Shown here one piece after another: positions 1 to 9,246 of a stretch of 41,329 nt of DNA. The first letter of the stretch is position 1, and each line of letters starts with the position of its first letter. The stretch is from positions 1-41,329 of the forward strand of contig JAATFM010000309.1 in assembly GCA_015655195.1 (NCBI GenBank), written 5' to 3'. The notes under the pieces are model-generated. The model searched no databases and had not been told where the DNA came from. It worked only from the letters and a program-made list of their open reading frames with translations. The DNA comes from Terriglobales bacterium. Its GTDB lineage: Bacteria > Acidobacteriota > Terriglobia > Terriglobales > Acidobacteriaceae. A program made the translations under genes and the position numbers.

Positions 1-1
1 G

Positions 2-1213
2 AGCCTGCCGATTTACATGGACAACCACGCCACCACGCCGCTGGACCCGCGCGTGCTGGAGGCGATGATGCCGTACCTCACCGGAAAGTTCGGCAACGCG
101 GCCAGCCGCAACCACTCCTTTGGGTGGGAGGCCGAGCAGGCCGTTGAGATCGCGCGCGAGCAGATTGCGAAGCTCATCGGCGCAACGTCGAAGGAGATTA
201 TCTTTACCTCGGGCGCGACCGAGAGCGACAACCTGGCCATCAAGGGCATCGCGGAGATGTACCGCGAGCGTGGCAACCATATCATTACGCAGGTCACGGA
301 GCACAAGGCCATTCTCGACACCTGCAAGCGCCTCGAAAAGTACGGCTACCGCGTGACGTACCTGCCGGTGAAGGCCGACGGGCTCATCGATCTCGAAGAC
401 CTCAAGCGCGCCATCGACGACAAGACGATTCTGGTGTCGATCATGGCCGCGAACAACGAGATCGGTGTCTTGCAGCCCATCCGCGAGATTGGAAAGATCT
501 GCCACGAAAAGAGCGTGATCTTCCACTGCGACGCAGTGCAGATCGTGGGCAAGGTTCCCTTCAACGTCATCGAGGATAACGTCGATGTGGCATCGCTCTC
601 CGGCCACAAGATTTACGGTCCCAAGGGCGTGGGCGCTCTCTATGTGCGGCGGCGCAACCCGCGCGTGCAGATTGCGGCGCAGATTGACGGCGGCGGCCAC
701 GAGCGCGGAATGCGTTCGGGCACGCTGAATGTGCCGGGCATCGTCGGCATGGGCAAGGCCTGTGCGATTGCGCAGGAGGAGATGGATTCCGAAGCTGCGT
801 ACCTGCGGAACCTGCGCGACCGGCTCAAGGATAAGTTCGAGTCGGCGCTCGACTACATTCATGTCAATGGCTCCTGGGAGCATCGTCTGCCCGGCAATCT
901 GAATATGAGCTTTGTCTATGTGGAAGGTGAGTCGCTGTTGATGGGCATTAACGATGTGGCGGTTTCGTCGGGCTCGGCTTGCACCTCGGCTACGCTCGAA
1001 CCGAGCTACGTGCTGAAGGCTCTGGGACTCGGCGACGATGTGGCGCATAGCTCGATTCGTTTTGGACTTGGCCGCTTCAACACCGAGGCCGAAGTCGATT
1101 ACGTGGCCGCGAAGGTGATTGACATTGTGCAGAAGCTGCGCGAGCTTTCGCCGCTCTACGAGATGGTGAAGGAAGGCATCGACCTGACCAAGATCGAGTG
1201 GCAGGCGCACTAA
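2..1213 (+). CDS. iscS: Cysteine desulfurase IscS (5' end truncated by window edge)
   Basis: Reading frame is open to the window edge ([16 protein letters not shown]...), PLP-enzyme motifs ([15 protein letters not shown]), active-site Cys loop [17 protein letters not shown]; followed by iscU. Confidence 0.95.
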   Translation, partial: SLPIYMDNHATTPLDPRVLEAMMPYLTGKFGNAASRNHSFGWEAEQAVEIAREQIAKLIGATSKEIIFTSGATESDNLAIKGIAEMYRERGNHIITQVTEHKAILDTCKRLEKYGYRVTYLPVKADGLIDLEDLKRAIDDKTILVSIMAANNEIGVLQPIREIGKICHEKSVIFHCDAVQIVGKVPFNVIEDNVDVASLSGHKIYGPKGVGALYVRRRNPRVQIAAQIDGGGHERGMRSGTLNVPGIVGMGKACAIAQEEMDSEAAYLRNLRDRLKDKFESALDYIHVNGSWEHRLPGNLNMSFVYVEGESLLMGINDVAVSSGSACTSATLEPSYVLKALGLGDDVAHSSIRFGLGRFNTEAEVDYVAAKVIDIVQKLRELSPLYEMVKEGIDLTKIEWQAH

Positions 1214-1220
1214 GAAATGC

Positions 1221-1308
1221 AGCTTTTAGCCGTTAGCTTTTAGCTCTTAGCTGCTGTCTCGTGCATCCAATGAACGTGCGATGAGCTAATGGCTAAGAGC
1301 TAAAAGCT
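1221..1308. repeat. Intergenic inverted repeat between iscS and iscU
   Basis: agcttttagctcttagct (1235-1252) pairs with ggctaagagctaaaagct (1291-1308), 17/18; left arm also begins with a 14-nt tandem partial copy (agcttttagccgtt). Confidence 0.8.
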
Positions 1309-1353
1309 CAAACAGTACGAACGCGGCTTCCCCCGCGGGAGGAGAAGGACAAC

Positions 1354-1779
1354 ATGGCATACAGCGACAAGGTAGTGGACCACTACAACAATCCTCGCAA
1401 CGTGGGCACGCTGGACAAGGGCTCGGCTGAAGTTGGCACGGGACTTGTCGGCGCTCCCGAGTGCGGCGACGTGATGCGCCTGCAGATTCGCGTCAATCCT
1501 GAAACGCAGGTCATCGAAGAGGCGAAGTTCAAGACCTTCGGCTGCGGTTCGGCGATTGCAAGCTCTTCGCTTGCCACCGAGTGGATCAAGGGCCGCAAGG
1601 TCGAGGAAGCCCTCGCCATCAAGAACACCGACATCGTGAAGGAGCTTTCGCTTCCTCCGGTGAAGATTCACTGCTCGGTGCTGGCTGAGGACGCCATCCG
1701 CGCCGCGATTGGCGACTGGAAGAAGAAGAACGGCGTGGCTGAGACGGCCGAAGCCGTTGCCGTAACGGCCGCGCACTAA
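1354..1779 (+). CDS. iscU: Fe-S cluster assembly scaffold IscU
   Basis: YSDKVVDHYNNPRNVG, GAPECGDVMRLQI, FGCGSAIASSS, KIHCSVLAEDAI with three conserved Cys. Confidence 0.97.
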   Translation: MAYSDKVVDHYNNPRNVGTLDKGSAEVGTGLVGAPECGDVMRLQIRVNPETQVIEEAKFKTFGCGSAIASSSLATEWIKGRKVEEALAIKNTDIVKELSLPPVKIHCSVLAEDAIRAAIGDWKKKNGVAETAEAVAVTAAH

Positions 1780-1795
1780 GCAACCGGCATCCGTG

Positions 1796-1832
1796 CCCCA
1801 TCCTTTTCGCGCCCTATGCGAAAAGGATGGGG
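1796..1832. repeat. Perfect 15-bp hairpin between iscU and iscA
   Basis: ccccatccttttcgc - gccctat - gcgaaaaggatgggg; no U-tract follows. Confidence 0.85.
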
Positions 1833-1870
1833 GGCTATGCCGATTTTAGGATTTGCACAGAAGGCATCGT

Positions 1871-2290
1871 ATGTCGAACTTTGTCAGCATCGAGAGCAAG
1901 CCCGCAGAAGGAATGATCGCCGCACTGCCGAAGCCTGCTGCGCCGCAGGCGCCCGTGCAGGGCCTGCAGGTTACGCCCAAGGCTGTCGCGCGCATCCGTA
2001 GCGCGATGGCGAAGGAAGGCATCTCGCCGGAAGAGGGCGGTCTACGTCTCGGCGTGCTGGGCGGCGGCTGCTCGGGGCTTTCCTACTCGATTAAATTCGA
2101 CACGCGGCCCCGCGAGCGCGACCGCATTTACGAGTTCGACGGCGTGCGCGTCTTCGTCGATCCCAAGTCGTTCCTCTATCTGCATGGAATGACGCTCGAC
2201 TACGAAGAGACGCTGATGCGGCAGGGCTTCAACTTCATCAACCCGAACTCTTCGCGCTCCTGCGGCTGCGGGTCTTCCTTTTCGTCCTGA
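1871..2290 (+). CDS. iscA: Iron-sulfur cluster assembly accessory protein IscA (HesB/IscA family)
   Basis: GGCSGLSYSIKFD and C-terminal SCGCGSSFS; start ATG at 1871 (MSNFVS) preferred over 1853. Confidence 0.93.
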   Translation: MSNFVSIESKPAEGMIAALPKPAAPQAPVQGLQVTPKAVARIRSAMAKEGISPEEGGLRLGVLGGGCSGLSYSIKFDTRPRERDRIYEFDGVRVFVDPKSFLYLHGMTLDYEETLMRQGFNFINPNSSRSCGCGSSFSS

Positions 2291-2316
2291 TTGTGGTGCG
2301 CAGGTAAGGTTGAGCT

Positions 2317-3045
2317 ATGTTGAATGCGCAGGAATCCACCATTACTACAGCCGCTTCCGCAGCTTGTTGGGCCTGTTCGGCACAGCTTGAGGCCGCGGCG
2401 CTTTTTTGTGCGCAGTGTGGAAAGATTCAGCCGCCCTCCGGCGGCAATTTTTTCGCTGTCTTTGAACTGGTTCCGAGGTTGAATCTCGATCTTGGAATGC
2501 TGGAGCACCAGTTCCACAGGCTGAGCCGCAAGCTGCATCCGGACCGCTTTGCGCGAGCCAGCGCCGAGGAGAAGGAATGGAGCCTCGCGCAGTCCTCGCT
2601 GCTCAATGACGCCTATCGCACGTTGAAAGACCCGCTCGCGCGTACCTACTATCTACTGAAGCTCAATGGAGCGGAGATAGGCGAGGAGTTCGCGGGCAGG
2701 AATCGCCCTGAAAATGAGATGGGAACCTCGCGCGTGCCCGCCGATCTGCTCGAAGAGGTCTTTGAGTTGAATATGCAACTCGAAGAGATGCGGATGGGCC
2801 GCAAGATGGGTGAGGTTGACGAGCAGTTGCAATCCGATCTGAAGCAGGCGGAGAAGAAGTTTCTCGGTTTAGAAGACGAAGTAGACGAAAAGCTCCACGC
2901 CGAGTGGACGAATTGGGACGAGGCCGCCGAAAGCGGCGATGAGACTGCCCGCGATGCCGCGCAGAAAAGCATGATCGCGCTGCTCGATCGCAGACGCTAT
3001 CTCAGCAATCTGGTCCGCGATGTGACGGAAACATTGGGAGAGTAG
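2317..3045 (+). CDS. hscB: Fe-S assembly co-chaperone HscB with N-terminal CxxC...CxxC motif
   Basis: J-domain with HPD ([14 protein letters not shown]), [24 protein letters not shown]-terminal [18 protein letters not shown]; precedes hscA. Confidence 0.93.
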   Translation: MLNAQESTITTAASAACWACSAQLEAAALFCAQCGKIQPPSGGNFFAVFELVPRLNLDLGMLEHQFHRLSRKLHPDRFARASAEEKEWSLAQSSLLNDAYRTLKDPLARTYYLLKLNGAEIGEEFAGRNRPENEMGTSRVPADLLEEVFELNMQLEEMRMGRKMGEVDEQLQSDLKQAEKKFLGLEDEVDEKLHAEWTNWDEAAESGDETARDAAQKSMIALLDRRRYLSNLVRDVTETLGE

Positions 3046-3078
3046 AGATCTCCTTGTCTCGGCGGAATGGGTTGAAGG

Positions 3079-3098
3079 GTACGGGTTTCAGCCCGTAC
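3079..3098. repeat. Short hairpin between hscB and hscA
   Basis: gtacggg-tttcag-cccgtac, 7-bp perfect stem. Confidence 0.6.
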
Positions 3099-3142
3099 AT
3101 TACGAATGCGAAATTGAGAGGGCTTCGAGCCACCGAGGAAAC

Positions 3143-5095
3143 ATGGCAGCAGAGAATACAAAAAACCGCGTAGTCGGCATCGATCTCGGGACGACGAACT
3201 CCCTCGTCGCATACATGGAAGGCTCGACGCCGGTGGTGATTCCCGGCGTGGACGGGTCGAATCTTGTCCCATCTGTTGTCGCGCTAGACTCTGCGTCCGC
3301 CGAGGGCGGCAGGCCCACGGTGACGGTTGGCAACAGCGCGCGCAAAGTGCTGATCGAAACGCCGGAGCGGGTGATTTATTCCGTCAAGCGGCTGATGGGC
3401 CGCGGCGTGAGCGAAGTGCAGAGCGAGCTTAAGTTCTTCCCGTTCCGTTTAGCAAAAGATGTGGAAGAGGGTGAAGTTCCGCGCGTGCAGCTTGGCGAGC
3501 TGAGCTTTACGCCGCCTGAAATCTCCGCCTACGTGCTGCGGCAGTTGAAGCGCAACGCTGAGCGGTTCTTCGGCGCTCCGGTTACGCAGGCTGTCATTAC
3601 CGTGCCGGCGTACTTTAACGACGCGCAGCGGCAGGCCACGAAGGACGCGGGCCGCATGGCGGGCCTCGACGTGCTGCGGCTGGTGAATGAGCCGACGGCG
3701 GCGGCGCTGGCTTACGGCCTGGACCGTGCCAAAGAGGGCACGATTGCGGTTTACGACCTCGGCGGTGGCACCTTTGATATTTCCATCCTGAAGCTGAAGG
3801 ATGGAATCTTCGAGGTGCAATCGACGAACGGCGACACGCATCTGGGCGGCGACGACATTGACAACCTGCTGCTGGCGATTGCGCTCGACGAGATTCATTC
3901 CGAGCACGGCGTGAATCTGCGCCAGCAGCCGGGCGCGGTGCAGGCGCTGCGCAAGGCCGCGATTGACGCGAAGATTCAGCTTTCGAGCGCGCCGGTGGCA
4001 CACTTCGACATCGAACTACCCAACGGCGACCGCTACCAGCGCGAGATTCCGCGCGAGGTCTTCGAGGATGTGATCGAGCCGATTTTGCAGCGCACTGCCG
4101 CGCCGTGCAAGCAGGCAATGCTGGATGCGGGCGTGATTCCGGAGCAGATTGACGAGGTGGTTCTCGTCGGCGGCTCCACGCGGATTCCCGTGGTGCGCCA
4201 GCTTGTGGACGATCTTTTCCACCTCGGCGCGCGCGGCAAGAAGCCACACATCGAGTTGAATCCCGATGAAGTTGTCGCGCTGGGCGCTGCGGTGCAGGCG
4301 GACATTTTGGCCGGCGCTTCCAAGGCGACAGAGGAACTGCTGCTGCTTGACGTGACGCCGCTTTCGCTCGGCATCGAGGCGCTGGGCGGGACCGTTGCAA
4401 AAATCATTCAGCGCAACTCAACGATTCCCGCATCGGCGACGGAGCATTTCACCACCGGCGTCGAGGGGCAGACCAACGTCGCGATTCACGTGGTGCAGGG
4501 CGAGCGCGAGCTTGCGGCGGATTGCCGGTCCCTGGCCCGTTTCGACCTGAAAGGCATTCCGCCGATGTCTGCGGGGTTGCCGCGCATCGAGGTGAAGTTC
4601 CTGATCGACGCCGACGGCATTCTGCAAGTTTCAGCCCGCGAGCAGCGCAGCGGCAAGCAGGCGCAGATCGAGGTGAAGCCGACCTACGGGCTGACGGACG
4701 AGCAGGTGGAAGGCATGATTCTCGACTCCTTCGACCACGCCGAGGAGGATTTCGCCAAGCGGCTGCTGATCGAAGCGCGGAACGAGGCGGAGACGATTCT
4801 CGCGGCAGTGGAGAAAGCGCCAGAGAGCCCGGCATGGGCGCAGTTGACGGCTGATGAGAAGGAAAAGATCGAAGCGGCGCGGAAGCATCTCGTCGCTATC
4901 AAATCCGGAGAAGATCAGCAGGCAATTCGGCAAGCGACAGTCGCGCTGGACCAGGCCACGCGGCGCTTTGCCGAGTTGATGATGGAGGCCGCGGTGACGA
5001 CGGCGATTCGCGGCAAGACGATGGAGGCTGCGGGGGATGAGATGGGCGACAACATTGCCGCGCCGCACCCCATGGCTCCTGCGGAGTTCAAGTAA
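3143..5095 (+). CDS. hscA: Hsp70-family Fe-S chaperone HscA
   Basis: [43 protein letters not shown]; genomic context hscB-hscA-fdx. Confidence 0.95.
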   Translation: MAAENTKNRVVGIDLGTTNSLVAYMEGSTPVVIPGVDGSNLVPSVVALDSASAEGGRPTVTVGNSARKVLIETPERVIYSVKRLMGRGVSEVQSELKFFPFRLAKDVEEGEVPRVQLGELSFTPPEISAYVLRQLKRNAERFFGAPVTQAVITVPAYFNDAQRQATKDAGRMAGLDVLRLVNEPTAAALAYGLDRAKEGTIAVYDLGGGTFDISILKLKDGIFEVQSTNGDTHLGGDDIDNLLLAIALDEIHSEHGVNLRQQPGAVQALRKAAIDAKIQLSSAPVAHFDIELPNGDRYQREIPREVFEDVIEPILQRTAAPCKQAMLDAGVIPEQIDEVVLVGGSTRIPVVRQLVDDLFHLGARGKKPHIELNPDEVVALGAAVQADILAGASKATEELLLLDVTPLSLGIEALGGTVAKIIQRNSTIPASATEHFTTGVEGQTNVAIHVVQGERELAADCRSLARFDLKGIPPMSAGLPRIEVKFLIDADGILQVSAREQRSGKQAQIEVKPTYGLTDEQVEGMILDSFDHAEEDFAKRLLIEARNEAETILAAVEKAPESPAWAQLTADEKEKIEAARKHLVAIKSGEDQQAIRQATVALDQATRRFAELMMEAAVTTAIRGKTMEAAGDEMGDNIAAPHPMAPAEFK

Positions 5096-5149
5096 AGCAG
5101 ACCGGGACTTGCCAGAGGACATAATTGAATGTGCTTTGTAACAGGGCAC

Positions 5150-5222
5150 GGCTGGTAGGCCGGGGATTTATCCCGGGCAAAATAAGTCCAGCAGAATAAT
5201 TGGGGCTTTAGCTCCCGAGGGA
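5150..5222. repeat. Degenerate palindromic intergenic sequence between hscA and fdx
   Basis: ccgggga-ttta.tcccggg imperfect stem and ggggctttagctccc imperfect stem in a non-coding gap. Confidence 0.4.
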
Positions 5223-5244
5223 AAGCTGTTAGAAAGGCATCAGG

Positions 5245-5661
5245 ATGAGTGGAGCGAATACAACAAACATTCCGGCGGAGAAATTGGTGCAGGTGACTTT
5301 CGAGCCGGAGGGCAAGACGGTAAAGTTCGAATACGGCACCATGCCTTACGACCACCACGGCAAGCCGATGTCGTTTCTGGACGTGGCGGAGAACTTCGAT
5401 ATTTTTCTCGACCACGCCTGCGGCGGCTCCTGCGCGTGCACCACATGCCACATCTGGGTGAAGGAAGGCGACTCGGGGATTAGCGTGGCCGACGACGACG
5501 AGCTGGACCGGCTCGACATGGCCGCCGACCAGCAGTTGAACTCGCGGCTGGGCTGCCAGGCAGTGATTACGAAGCCCGGTAATTATGTCGTCGAGATTCC
5601 CAAGTGGAATCGCAACTACACCTCCGAGGGCAAGCCGCTGACGCTGGCGGAAGGCAAGTAA
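5245..5661 (+). CDS. fdx: ISC-type 2Fe-2S ferredoxin
   Basis: CGGSCACTTCHIWV ... LGCQAV ligand pattern; position in isc operon. N-terminus slightly extended relative to classical Fdx. Confidence 0.94.
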   Translation: MSGANTTNIPAEKLVQVTFEPEGKTVKFEYGTMPYDHHGKPMSFLDVAENFDIFLDHACGGSCACTTCHIWVKEGDSGISVADDDELDRLDMAADQQLNSRLGCQAVITKPGNYVVEIPKWNRNYTSEGKPLTLAEGK

Positions 5662-5669
5662 ACGGATTT

Positions 5670-5709
5670 CCCACCCTAGCCGGAAAAACAAAGACCCGGC
5701 GAGGGTGGG
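5670..5709. repeat. Hairpin repeat between fdx and iscX (copy B of a dispersed family)
   Basis: cccaccctagccgg - aaaaacaaagac - ccggcgagggtggg (13/14 pairing), followed by ggcacccgaa. Confidence 0.8.
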
Positions 5710-5742
5710 GCACCCGAACTTTCGATCAAGAACGAGGACAGA

Positions 5743-5961
5743 ATGCCGCGCGAAATCTACTGGACGGACGCCGAAGAGATCGGGATTCAGTTGCAGGAGA
5801 AGTTCCCTGACCTCGATCCGCTGACGGTGCGGTTTACAGACCTGCACAAGCACGTGACGGAACTCGAAGGCTTCGCCGACGACCCGGCAAAGTCGAACGA
5901 GTCGAGGCTGGAGGCGATCCAGATGGCATGGCACGAGGAGCACGAGGACGCGAAAGGCTGA
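5743..5961 (+). CDS. iscX: Fe-S cluster assembly protein IscX
   Basis: IYWTDAEEIGIQLQEKFPDLDPLTVRFTDLHKHVTELEGFADDPAKSNESRLEAIQMAWHEE matches IscX pattern. Confidence 0.95.
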   Translation: MPREIYWTDAEEIGIQLQEKFPDLDPLTVRFTDLHKHVTELEGFADDPAKSNESRLEAIQMAWHEEHEDAKG

Positions 5962-5968
5962 CAGGCCG

Positions 5969-6403
5969 TTACAGAAACTCCACCGCAAAGCCAGCCAGCC
6001 GTGCAGCTTCGGCTAACCGCTGGTCTGCTGTGAGGAATCGGTAACCCTGCGGCGCATGTTCGCAAGCTTCTAACGCTGCGGCTAATTGCATCGCATCCGC
6101 GGCACGCAGCGGATGCTGTTCCAGCAGCGTGCAGGCGTGCTGCACAATCTGTTGTGACCAAAGCACAGGCGTCCAATCTGCTGCGAGTTGTTCTGCCTGC
6201 TGTTTGGCGTGGGAATAGCCATGTGCGGTAATGTGCGACATCCGTAATAGACGGGTTAGCGCGCTGACAATCTCCACTGGCGTTGCACACCAAACCACCA
6301 TGTCGTATCGATGAAAAAGCTGAAGGGCAGCCCTGCTGGCATTCTGTGTCGTGCAAAGCGGAACAATGACGCTTGTATCCCAGAACGCGGATTCTCTGCT
6401 CAC
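5969..6403 (-). CDS. PIN-domain toxin (VapC-like)
   Basis: AFWDTSVIVPLC start, LRAADAMQLAAALE and FLTADQRLAEAA C-terminal PIN acidic motifs; 4-nt overlap with upstream antitoxin. Confidence 0.88.
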   Translation of the reverse strand: MSRESAFWDTSVIVPLCTTQNASRAALQLFHRYDMVVWCATPVEIVSALTRLLRMSHITAHGYSHAKQQAEQLAADWTPVLWSQQIVQHACTLLEQHPLRAADAMQLAAALEACEHAPQGYRFLTADQRLAEAARLAGFAVEFL

Positions 6404-6693
6404 CTGTCAGCCCGCTCCTCTTCCCACACGCTGTCCATTACCTCGCGGGAAATCATCTTGCCCTTTGCGGGCTCCGGCTGGAAGCGCTTGCCGGTCTGGT
6501 TCTTCGGCGGCGCCAACACGCCTTTGGCAATCAGACGCCGCGTGCGTTCGCTGAGATCATCGTCCGGCGCGGCAGGCACAAGACGTGCCACAGGCGTGTT
6601 TCTGTCCAGAATCAGCACCTCTTCGCCACGCTTTACATACGCGATGTGCGCGCTGAGTTTTGCTTTGAGCTCGCTGATCTTTGCGGTTCGCAT
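6400..6693 (-). CDS. Phd/YefM-type antitoxin
   Basis: ISELKAKLSAHIAYVKRGEEVLILDRNTPVARLVP, typical Phd/YefM N-terminus; directly upstream of the PIN gene. Confidence 0.88.
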   Translation of the reverse strand: MRTAKISELKAKLSAHIAYVKRGEEVLILDRNTPVARLVPAAPDDDLSERTRRLIAKGVLAPPKNQTGKRFQPEPAKGKMISREVMDSVWEEERADR

Positions 6694-6709
6694 GAGTCGA
6701 TTCTAGCAG

Positions 6710-6730
6710 ACATGACCTACTTGGTCATGT
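6710..6730. promoter_or_regulatory. Palindromic putative operator upstream of the antitoxin gene
   Basis: acatgacc-tactt-ggtcatgt perfect 8-bp inverted repeat about 16 nt upstream of the antitoxin start (minus strand). Confidence 0.55.
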
Positions 6731-6768
6731 TCTCTGATTCCACCACTTGGGCGTAATGCGCTGCCTTT

Positions 6769-7257
6769 TTAGTAGCGGTCAAACCGCTCCTGCCAGCCAA
6801 AGGAATCCTGGAAGTGGTGGATTTGTGGCTCCTTGCCCGGAAGCAGATAAACGCTGATTACATCGAATCGGACTTGCGGCGGCACGGTTTGCGGCAGCTG
6901 GCGGAGATAGGCGCGGGCCAGGCGGCGCAGAACGTTGCGCTTGTGGGAATCGACGGCATGTTCGGCTGGTGTCATGTCGCGTGCGGTGCGGGCTTTCACT
7001 TCAAAGAAGCAGAGCAGCTCGCCCTGCCATGCGATAAGGTCTATGTCGCCGGGCACGTTGCCGGCAGCCCAGCGTCGCGCGACAACGGTATAGCCGGAGC
7101 GGAGCACATGGAAGAAGGCGGCGTCTTCGCCGCGCACTCCGGTGGCAAGGTGTTTGGGCTGGCTTTCACGGCGGCGTAGGCGGGCGAGTGCGTCAAGCGC
7201 GGAGATGGATCGCTCGATGGCGGCGGCGTGCAGGCGTGAGGGAAACATTGCTCCCAT
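6769..7257 (-). CDS. UPF0102/YraN-family putative endonuclease
   Basis: GVRGEDAAFFHVLRSGYTVVARRWAAGNVPGDIDLIAWQGELLCFFEVKAR matches the YraN family; internal start (MGAMFPSRLH) chosen, track start at 7401 runs through a repeat-like sequence. Confidence 0.85.
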   Translation of the reverse strand: MGAMFPSRLHAAAIERSISALDALARLRRRESQPKHLATGVRGEDAAFFHVLRSGYTVVARRWAAGNVPGDIDLIAWQGELLCFFEVKARTARDMTPAEHAVDSHKRNVLRRLARAYLRQLPQTVPPQVRFDVISVYLLPGKEPQIHHFQDSFGWQERFDRY

Positions 7258-7310
7258 TGTGAGGGGAGGCGGGCCGCGACGCAAGCGCAAATGAGTAATC
7301 TCACCCTGGT

Positions 7311-7400
7311 TCGTGCTATCCCACCCTTCCCCACCCCAGCGCACAAAAATCGCGCGCCGGGGACCCCGGTGTGGCAGAAAGAAGCCGCAAGGATGGGGCA
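7311..7400. repeat. Degenerate dispersed intergenic repeat (copy C)
   Basis: tcgtgctatcccacc shared with the repeat at 9176; reverse complement carries cgtgccccatcctt shared with 1793-1804; internal ccggggaccccgg palindrome. Confidence 0.5.
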
Positions 7401-7441
7401 CGGGGCAGAGTAGCCACGGAAGAAATGTTGAGGCAGGGAAG

Positions 7442-7777
7442 TTAGTCGGTCAGATCGACGACTTCGGCGCCGGCGGCGTCAGCCTTGACGACGGCAATGC
7501 CGTGGTCGCGCGACTCTTCGCTCTTGTAGCCCTGGCTGACGCCGATGATCTCGTGATTGGCCGCCTTGAGATGGAAGCGGAAGTGGCCGGCCTTGTCGGT
7601 GAGCGATTCGTAGTGCGCGTCGACCCCGGCATTCTTCTTGATGGATTCAATGCCGTGCACTGCCGAGGCCTTGGCCTTGTACATCTCGCTGGAGAGGATG
7701 ATTTCGCCGTTGCCGGCTTTGAGGTGGAAGTAGAACTCGTTGTCTTTAGCTTTCTTGATCTCGAACTTTGCGGACAT
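7442..7777 (-). CDS. YegP/DUF1508 family protein (two tandem repeats)
   Basis: KFEIKKAKDNEFYFHLKAGNGEIILSSEMYKAKASAVHGIESIKKNA and a second copy YESLTDKAGHFRFHLKAANHEIIGVSQGYKSEESRDHGIAVVKADA. Confidence 0.88.
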   Translation of the reverse strand: MSAKFEIKKAKDNEFYFHLKAGNGEIILSSEMYKAKASAVHGIESIKKNAGVDAHYESLTDKAGHFRFHLKAANHEIIGVSQGYKSEESRDHGIAVVKADAAGAEVVDLTD

Positions 7778-7934
7778 TTCTTACCTCGTGAATGGAAGGG
7801 TGGAAGGAAGCTGCAGGAGCAGTAACTGCCTCACGGGCGTCATGACCCTGCAGGTGGCATGAGTGGTGCGGCACCCCCTCGATTGCGGAAACTGGATTGT
7901 GGGAGTTGGATTGCCGCATGACGCAGGGCTGCGA

Positions 7935-8372
7935 TTAGAGAAGTTTGCCGAGGACGGACGAAAGCAACGAGCCTGTATCCGGCGCGGGAGTGTCGCCCGG
8001 CTGGCCGTCTGCGGTTACGTGGCCGTTTGAGATGCCGTGATTGATAAGCATCGGCAGGACGCTGCCGAGGCCGGACTTGATCTGGTCTGCGGAGAGACCG
8101 GTCCTGGCCGCTACGCCGTCGAGCACGCCGGAGCCGGCGAGCAGCGACTCGACCTGGTTGGGGTCGATGGCCGAGGTGTTGCCGCTGGCAATGTCCTGAA
8201 TGATGCCGCCGCCGCCGTTCTGCTGGAAGGTCTGGATGAGGCTGCCTAAGCCGGCGCTGCCGCCGATGTGATCGAGAAGTCCGCTTGCGACTGCGGACTG
8301 ATCTGCGCTGCTGCTATCGCCGCCGCCGGTAAATTCAGAGGCCAATTTCGTTACCGCGTCAAAGATACTCAT
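7935..8372 (-). CDS. DUF937/YidB-like protein
   Basis: Gly-rich N-terminus, VASGLLDHIGG..GLGSLIQTFQQNGGGGIIQDIASG and ARTGLSADQIKSGLGSVLPMLINH. Confidence 0.82.
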   Translation of the reverse strand: MSIFDAVTKLASEFTGGGDSSSADQSAVASGLLDHIGGSAGLGSLIQTFQQNGGGGIIQDIASGNTSAIDPNQVESLLAGSGVLDGVAARTGLSADQIKSGLGSVLPMLINHGISNGHVTADGQPGDTPAPDTGSLLSSVLGKLL

Positions 8373-8585
8373 GTGTCTCCCCTTGCGACACTTCGCTCGA
8401 ATCGCCGCAGGTGCAATATACCGTCAGATGGTTGGCGTCAAGACGAAGGTTGCACAGAATCCCCTGTATTTCTTTTGGCATACAGCACACGGGAATAATC
8501 GCGCATCAGAACGTGACAGTGTGGTACGATTCGGGCGCGGGCCGCGCGTGCAGGGCCTGCCCCCATTGAGGAAGGACAGGATTCA

Positions 8586-9104
8586 ATGAAAGGCAAATTG
8601 TTTCTGGCAGCGGCTCTCGGCATGGCCGTGACCCCGTGCGTGATGTTGGCGCAGGCTCCGGCAGGCGCAACAGGCAAGTGTAAGGATGGCACCTATACGA
8701 CGGCGGCAAGCAAGTCGGGCGCGTGCAGGGGCCACAAGGGCGTTGACACGTGGAACGGACCGACGGCAGCGGCGAAGAGCGCGACATCGAGCGCAATGAC
8801 GCCAGCGGCACCGGCCAAGCCGACAACGACTACAGCGGCTCCAGCTCCGGCCCCGGCAGCAAAGCCCGCTACTTCAGCTCCTGCGGCCAGCTCCGCGCCG
8901 AGCAAGTCCACGACATCTAAGACCACCAAGACGGCCGCTCCCGGCGGCGGTCCCGGCATGGTATGGGTCAACACCTCCACCAAGGTCTATCACTGCTACG
9001 GTACTGCGGACTACGGCACAACGAAGCAGGGCAAGTACCTGTCCGAAGCGGATGCGAAGGCGGCTGGCGCCCGCGCGGCGAAGGGGCAGGCCTGCTCGAA
9101 GTAA
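8586..9104 (+). CDS. Exported Ala/Pro-rich protein with DUF3761-like motif
   Basis: Signal peptide MKGKLFLAAALGMAVTPCVMLAQA, CKDGTYTTAASKSGACRGHKGVDTW, low-complexity linker, MVWVNTSTKVYHCYGTADYGTTKQGKYLSEADAKAAG. Confidence 0.78.
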   Translation: MKGKLFLAAALGMAVTPCVMLAQAPAGATGKCKDGTYTTAASKSGACRGHKGVDTWNGPTAAAKSATSSAMTPAAPAKPTTTTAAPAPAPAAKPATSAPAASSAPSKSTTSKTTKTAAPGGGPGMVWVNTSTKVYHCYGTADYGTTKQGKYLSEADAKAAGARAAKGQACSK

Positions 9105-9128
9105 ATTTCTCCCTGTAAGTGCACGAAC

Positions 9129-9166
9129 GACGACGGGCCGGAGCGATGATGCTCCGGCCCGTCGTC
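9129..9166. terminator. Strong hairpin, likely terminator
   Basis: gacgacgggccggagc-gatgat-gctccggcccgtcgtc, perfect 16-bp stem followed by attt, 24 nt after the stop at 9104. Confidence 0.7.
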
Positions 9167-9175
9167 ATTTGTGGC

Positions 9176-9233
9176 TCGTGCTATCCCACTCAAGGCGCCA
9201 AAACAAAGACGCGCCGTGGGTGGGGTACCCGAA
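9176..9233. repeat. Dispersed hairpin repeat (copy D)
   Basis: cccactcaaggcgc - caaaacaaagac - gcgccgtgggtggg followed by gtacccgaa; same loop and 3' flank as copy B. Confidence 0.75.
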
Positions 9234-9246
9234 GTGTATGGGGCAG

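Noticed and set aside
4915-5988. 357-aa minus-strand ORF spanning hscA end, fdx and iscX
   Set aside because: Antisense to three well-supported isc genes.
7258-7401. N-terminal extension of the YraN ORF (MPHPCGFFLPHRGPRR...)
   Set aside because: Translates dispersed-repeat sequence; the family-like start is downstream.
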